From assembly GCA_036260415.1 (NCBI GenBank), contig DASZZX010000297.1, positions 1-17,239 on the forward strand: a stretch of 17,239 bases of DNA, in the 5' to 3' direction. This DNA is from DASZZX01 sp036260415 (GTDB lineage: Bacteria > Actinomycetota > Nitriliruptoria > Nitriliruptorales > JAHWKO01). Position numbers and translations under genes: made by a program. The notes under the pieces are model-generated. The model made no database searches. It worked only from the letters and a program-made list of their open reading frames with translations, and was not told the DNA's origin. Of this stretch, positions 13,746 to 17,239 are shown piece after piece (within the stretch, counting starts at the first letter, position 1; each line of letters opens with the position of its first letter).

Positions 13746-15902
13746 GATTGGGCGTCGACCCGTCGTGGGGGGGACCATCCCCGCCGTCGGGTCATGGGGG
13801 AGGAGCACCTCGTCGGGGTCGTAGCGACGGCGCAGATCGGACAGCCGCCGGTAGGTGTCGGCGGCGAACGCAGCCGGACGGCGCTCGAGGTCGTCGCGGT
13901 CCAGGAAGTTGAGGTACACGCCGGCGTGGTACGGGGCCAGGGCGCCGATGAACGCACGGGCCCAGGCGGTCTCGGCCTCGGCGATCTGGTATTGGCCAGG
14001 GAGCCAGACGGAGTTGACGTTCAGCTCGTGTGGGACGCTGCGACGTGAGTACGCCGTCGCGTCGGGAGCGACCTCCGCGACGGCACCGCCGAGGTGGAAC
14101 ATCACCGTGTAGCTCAAGGGTGAATGTGCGCCTCCAGCGTGCTCGACCATCGTGTCGATGACGGTGTCGTCCAGATCACGCAGCCCGGCCGACTTCCAGT
14201 AGTAGTGCCAGCCGTGGGGGACGGTGGTGTCGAGGAACGACTGCAGCTGGGTGTAGGGCCGGTGCTTGACCAGGTCGAGCAGCGGCCGGCCGATGCCGCG
14301 CATGGGCGCGAGCATGCGCTCGGCCTCGACAGGTTCAGCGAGCGCCAGGAGGCTGACGACGCAGATCGGCCGGCGGTGCAGCTCGACTGGCAGGAACGGC
14401 GCGGCCGGGGCCCTCCGCAGCACGACGGCGGTCGCCACCTCGGGCGGGGCGGACGCAACGAACTCGCGGTAGGCCCGCAGGACGCTGGGAGCGTCGTCCA
14501 AGGCCCACAGGATCGGTCCGGCGAGAACGTCGGGGCCGACGGGATGCAGTCGGAACGTGAAGGACGTCACCACCCCGAGACCGGGCCCGCCACCTCGCAG
14601 CCCCCAGAACAGATCCGCGTCCCCTCGTTCGCTGGCGGTGATCCGCTGGCCGTCGACCGTGACCACGTCCGCAGCGAGCAGGTTGTCGACCGTGAGCCCG
14701 TGGCGGCGCATCAGATGACCCATCCCGCCACCGAGGGTGAGACCGGCCACGCCGGTGTGCGACACGAGCCCACCGGTGGTGGCGAGGCCGAACGCCTGCG
14801 TGCACGCGTCCAGCTCGCCCCACACGACGCCCGCCTGCACGGTCGCCGTGCGCCGTGCCGGGTCGACCGCGATGGCCTTCAGCGGGCCGAGGTCGATCAC
14901 CAGGCAGCCGTCACTGACGGCCGTGCCGGCGACGCCGTGCCCGCCGCCTCGTACGGTGATCGGCAGGGCCCGTTCGCGACCTGCCCGCAACGCGGCGACG
15001 ACGTCGTCGACGGACGCACACCGGGCGATGGCCCGTGGGCGACGATCGATGGCGCCGTTCCAGACCGCTCGAGCGTTGTCGTAGTCGGGGTCCTCCGGGG
15101 TGATCACCCGACCCCCGAACCCGGGGATGGTGGTTGTGCGTCGGGGCGTCCCGCTCGGCCGCTGCGGTCCCGATCGCGCCGCAGCCGGCCGGACCGCTGC
15201 GGTGGTGGCGGCGACGCGGTCGTGCTCGGCTCGCAGGCGCCGGTGTACCTCGGGGCCGGCGTTCCACGTCGGCAGGGCGCGCCGCAGCGTCGCGTCACCG
15301 CGCGCGGCGACCCCACCCGACCGCAGGGCCACCGCCCAGTCCAACAGACCCAGGTGCCAGCGCGCGAACGACAGCGCGTCCTGCACCGTCACCGTGACGT
15401 CGTCGCCGAACCCGGGGTCGAAGTTGCAGATCTCGACGTCCCCGTGCTCGACCAGGATCCACACGGTCCACCGGCGCCCGCGATGTGTGAGGTCGAAGCG
15501 GACGGTGGCACGGTGGTCCGGCAACCGGTCGTGGATGAGGAACGACCCGAACCACGACCACAGGACGACGTCCGGGTCCGCGTGCTCGTCGTTGACGTAC
15601 ATCCACTGTTCGGCCCAGTCGCCGATCGCGTTCAACACCGGCCACAGTTCACGTCCGGCCACCGTCGGCTCGTACAACGCGCCGCGGCCACCGGGCTTGG
15701 GACGGATCTCGATGATCCCGTCGCGCGCGAGTTCGCGCAGCCGCCGCGTCAGCAGGGCGCGGGACAGTCCCGGCGCCCCCGCGGCGATCCCGTTGAACGT
15801 GTGGCAGCCCAGCAGGATGTTGCGGAGGATGATGGGTGTCCACCGTTCGGCCAGGATCGCCGAGCCTCGGGCGATGGGACAGAACTGACCGTAGTTGCGC
15901 AC
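13728..15902 (-). CDS. HxlR regulator fused to a berberine-bridge-type FAD oxidase
   Basis: One uninterrupted 724-residue frame. GTG 15902 is preferred over GTG 15920 because GGGAGG lies eight bases before it and family similarity begins at once. Residues 2-100 are a HxlR winged helix (NYGQFCPIARGSAILAERWT; recognition region LSRALLTRRLRELARDGIIE; wing GGRGALYEPT), with the family's conserved Cys8. Residues about 105-225 form the SCP2-like extension of long HxlR proteins (SFARWHLGLLDWAVALRSGG). A 35-residue linker leads to a PCMH-type FAD domain: ITVRGGGHGVAG with His322, the probable FAD-linking residue, then GVAGLTLGGGMGHLMRRHGL and DLFWGLRGGG. The C-terminus has the BBE motif (YLNFLDRDDLERR, LRRRYDPDEVLLP). 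The second FAD-linking Cys of bicovalent enzymes is absent. Such oxidases act on alcohols, sugars or amines; the substrate is unknown. Confidence 0.85.
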   Translation of the reverse strand: MRNYGQFCPIARGSAILAERWTPIILRNILLGCHTFNGIAAGAPGLSRALLTRRLRELARDGIIEIRPKPGGRGALYEPTVAGRELWPVLNAIGDWAEQWMYVNDEHADPDVVLWSWFGSFLIHDRLPDHRATVRFDLTHRGRRWTVWILVEHGDVEICNFDPGFGDDVTVTVQDALSFARWHLGLLDWAVALRSGGVAARGDATLRRALPTWNAGPEVHRRLRAEHDRVAATTAAVRPAAARSGPQRPSGTPRRTTTIPGFGGRVITPEDPDYDNARAVWNGAIDRRPRAIARCASVDDVVAALRAGRERALPITVRGGGHGVAGTAVSDGCLVIDLGPLKAIAVDPARRTATVQAGVVWGELDACTQAFGLATTGGLVSHTGVAGLTLGGGMGHLMRRHGLTVDNLLAADVVTVDGQRITASERGDADLFWGLRGGGPGLGVVTSFTFRLHPVGPDVLAGPILWALDDAPSVLRAYREFVASAPPEVATAVVLRRAPAAPFLPVELHRRPICVVSLLALAEPVEAERMLAPMRGIGRPLLDLVKHRPYTQLQSFLDTTVPHGWHYYWKSAGLRDLDDTVIDTMVEHAGGAHSPLSYTVMFHLGGAVAEVAPDATAYSRRSVPHELNVNSVWLPGQYQIAEAETAWARAFIGALAPYHAGVYLNFLDRDDLERRPAAFAADTYRRLSDLRRRYDPDEVLLPHDPTAGMVPPTTGRRPIARFTS

Positions 15903-15937
15903 CGCTTCACCCTCCCTCACCGCAGCCGCCGATGTTA

Positions 15938-15984
15938 GTTCACGATGTGAACCTTCCAGGGTGGGATGCCAGGTTCACATCCTG
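15938..15984. promoter_or_regulatory. HxlR-type operators in the divergent promoter region
   Basis: GTTCAC-GAT-GTGAAC (15938-15952) is a perfect six-base inverted repeat with a three-base spacer. A second GTTCAC (15973-15978) lies in GCCAGGTTCACATCCTG (15968-15984), about 30 bases (three turns) away. Both are between the HxlR-oxidase gene and the divergent alpha/beta hydrolase. Autoregulation by the HxlR domain, with control of the hydrolase, is inferred. Confidence 0.55.
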
Positions 15985-16046
15985 TCCTTCCGGATGACGG
16001 GCACGACGCCGATGCTGCCCGCAGGTGACCGAGGAAGGGGAGACCG

Positions 16047-16943
16047 GTGGCGCAGCCGGGACTCGACGAGGGAACGACCGGACCGACATCCTCCGAGGCG
16101 AGGAGCCGGTGGCTGGCCGGTGCACCGGTCAACGAACGGCGGCTCACCGTGGCCGGCGTGTCCACCGCGTTGCTGGAGGGTGGTCAGGGCGACCCGGTGG
16201 TGCTGCTGCACGGGCAGGGCGGGTTCGGTGGGATGTTCCTGCCGCTGCTCGACGACCTGACCTCCACCCATCGCGTGGTCGTGCCGGACCTGCCGGGTCT
16301 CGGGGCCTCCACGGTCGCCGGGGGTCGCCTGGACAGCCGTCGGGTGATGCGCTGGCTCGACGAGCTGCTCGAACGGACCTGCCCCACGCCACCGACGTTG
16401 GTCGGGCACTCCCTCGGTGGTTCCATCGCGGCGCGGTACGCTGCCGCGCACCCGCGCCGACTCGCCCGGCTGGTGCTGGTGGACACCGGCGGTCTCGCCG
16501 GACGCGTCCGGCCCGCCCCGAGCGTCCTCCTCGCGCTGATCCGGTTCGCGATCCGGCCGACGGTCAGGAACGCGGACCGCTTCTCACGGCGCATCATGTT
16601 CGATCGCGACCGGACCTACCAGCGGATGGGACCGGGCCGGCGCGAACTGTTCCGCGCCTACATGATCGAGTTGGCCCGGACGCCCAGCGTCAAGCACGCC
16701 AACCGGGCACTGCTCCGCGAGCTGGGTTTTCCGGCGATCCCCGTCGACGAGCTGTCCAGGGTCGACGTCCCGACGACCCTGATCTGGGGCAGGCACGACC
16801 CGGTCATGTCCCTCGCCGGCGCCGAGCAGGCCAGCCGCCGCCACGGCTGGCCGCTGGAGGTCATCGAAGAAGCCGGCCACGTCCCCGCAGTGGAACAGCC
16901 AGCCGCTTTCCTGGCGGCCCTGCGTCGGGCGATGGACGCCTGA
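16047..16943 (+). CDS. Alpha/beta hydrolase (Ser nucleophile)
   Basis: An intact 298-residue alpha/beta hydrolase. GTG 16047 has the purine run GAGGAAGGGGAGA just upstream. The first 30 residues are polar and outside the fold. Key motifs: oxyanion loop VVLLHGQGGFGG (His55-Gly56), DLPGLGAS after strand 4, nucleophile elbow GHSLGGS (Ser122), acid Asp251 in LIWGRHDPVMS and base His278 in EEAGHVPAVEQP. A cap of about 90 residues (about 150-240) separates the core halves. No signal peptide, so cytosolic. Family members are esterases, C-C hydrolases or lactonases; the substrate cannot be told. It is divergent from the HxlR-oxidase fusion with GTTCAC sites between, so it may process the oxidase product or be co-regulated with it. 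Confidence 0.85.
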   Translation: MAQPGLDEGTTGPTSSEARSRWLAGAPVNERRLTVAGVSTALLEGGQGDPVVLLHGQGGFGGMFLPLLDDLTSTHRVVVPDLPGLGASTVAGGRLDSRRVMRWLDELLERTCPTPPTLVGHSLGGSIAARYAAAHPRRLARLVLVDTGGLAGRVRPAPSVLLALIRFAIRPTVRNADRFSRRIMFDRDRTYQRMGPGRRELFRAYMIELARTPSVKHANRALLRELGFPAIPVDELSRVDVPTTLIWGRHDPVMSLAGAEQASRRHGWPLEVIEEAGHVPAVEQPAAFLAALRRAMDA

Positions 16944-17047
16944 CGGCTCGGAGCGGAGCCCCTCGGGGTGAGCGGCTGAGCGGCGAACGTGGTCTCGCTT
17001 CGGCGGCGTGCGTGCTGGCCGCCGACCTGGGGTCGCTCGCCCGTTGC

Positions 17048-17239
17048 CTATAGCGCGCGGGGCTCCTCCCACAGGGCCTCATCCAGTTCACGCTCCCGCT
17101 TGCGCTTGAGGTAGAAGCCCACCGCCCCGAGGCCGGCGAGCACCAGGGCGATCAGCTTCCCCTTGCCGCCGGACTCCTCCTGGGGCTCTTCCTCGTTGTC
17201 GCTGGACATGAGCTTGGCGGCGCCCGCGACCACGGCGGC
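17048..17239 (-). CDS. Small single-helix membrane-anchored protein, 5' end outside the window
   Basis: The frame is open to the window edge, so the protein probably begins upstream; ATG 17209 and GTG 17233 are internal alternatives without a visible ribosome site. The visible part has an Ala-rich stretch (AAVVAGAAKLMSS), an acidic hinge (DNEEEPQEESGG), one hydrophobic helix (LIALVLAGLGAVGFYL) and a charged end (KRKRERELDEALWEEPRAL). The positive cluster just after the helix predicts a cytosolic C-terminus. I do not recognise a named family. It is convergent with the alpha/beta hydrolase, about 105 bases away. Confidence 0.6.
   Translation of the reverse strand, partial: AAVVAGAAKLMSSDNEEEPQEESGGKGKLIALVLAGLGAVGFYLKRKRERELDEALWEEPRAL

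Noticed and set aside
14124..15938. 604-codon open frame on the plus strand
   Set aside because: It is the antisense shadow of the HxlR-oxidase gene; high GC keeps the opposite frame free of stops. Its translation has no domain.
16944..17047. Terminator hairpin around CCCCTCGGGG
   Set aside because: Only a very short stem with too small a loop can be drawn; not convincing.

Overview
This window comes from a very GC-rich bacterial chromosome. GTG starts are frequent, G+A-rich Shine-Dalgarno sites are clear, and the families (PadR, HxlR, DUF998, sortase-type tails) are typical of Actinobacteria. A deep-branching lineage such as Nitriliruptoria or a relative is my guess, not something the sequence proves. 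I see no rRNA, tRNA, CRISPR array, insertion sequence or phage gene.

Layout. 1-1526 (+): a winged-helix regulator, then a PadR regulator coupled to a small membrane protein. 1527-1823: a gap between convergent genes, holding a hairpin. 1824-4932 (-): two exported phosphoester-cleaving enzymes, a phosphodiesterase/phosphatase with a sortase-like tail followed by a glycerophosphodiester phosphodiesterase; the spacer carries periodic GGTCACC-like repeats. 5133-5758 (+): a SIMPL-domain gene with several frame breaks. 5841-6662 (-): an Asp-nucleophile alpha/beta hydrolase.

6805-10450 (-) is the most interesting part. Read from its 5' end it encodes a small zinc-ribbon protein, a GrdB-like protein with an in-frame TGA in a UxxC motif (9441-9443), possibly a 46-residue peptide, an AhpC/TSA-like thioredoxin-fold protein with an in-frame TGA in a UxxC motif (8835-8837), a tiny protein, and a mercuric-reductase-type FAD disulfide oxidoreductase. 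Both TGA codons fall exactly where the families carry the first Cys of CxxC, the frame continues with family-like sequence, and each is followed by a hairpin with GGU in its loop at bacterial SECIS spacing. I read them as two selenoproteins that stop-codon-naive gene calling would split or truncate. The adjacent oxidoreductase is frame-broken and its NAD(P)-binding segment lies in inverted orientation at its 3' end.

10730-12074 (+): a four-helix membrane protein and 6-phosphogluconolactonase. 12123-15902 (-): an unusual fusion of a HxlR regulator with a berberine-bridge-type FAD oxidase, then a DUF998 membrane protein and a degraded alpha/beta hydrolase. A divergent intact alpha/beta hydrolase follows (16047-16943). 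GTTCAC/GTGAAC sites lie on both sides of the fusion gene and suggest that it controls itself and its neighbours. The window ends in a partial small membrane-anchored protein (17048-17239).

Frame breaks are concentrated in four loci (5133-5758, 6941-8220, 8217-8410, 12123-12950), and most are repaired by adding one G or C to a G/C run. Intact 1.7-2.2 kb genes lie between them, so both local consensus errors and real gene decay must be considered.
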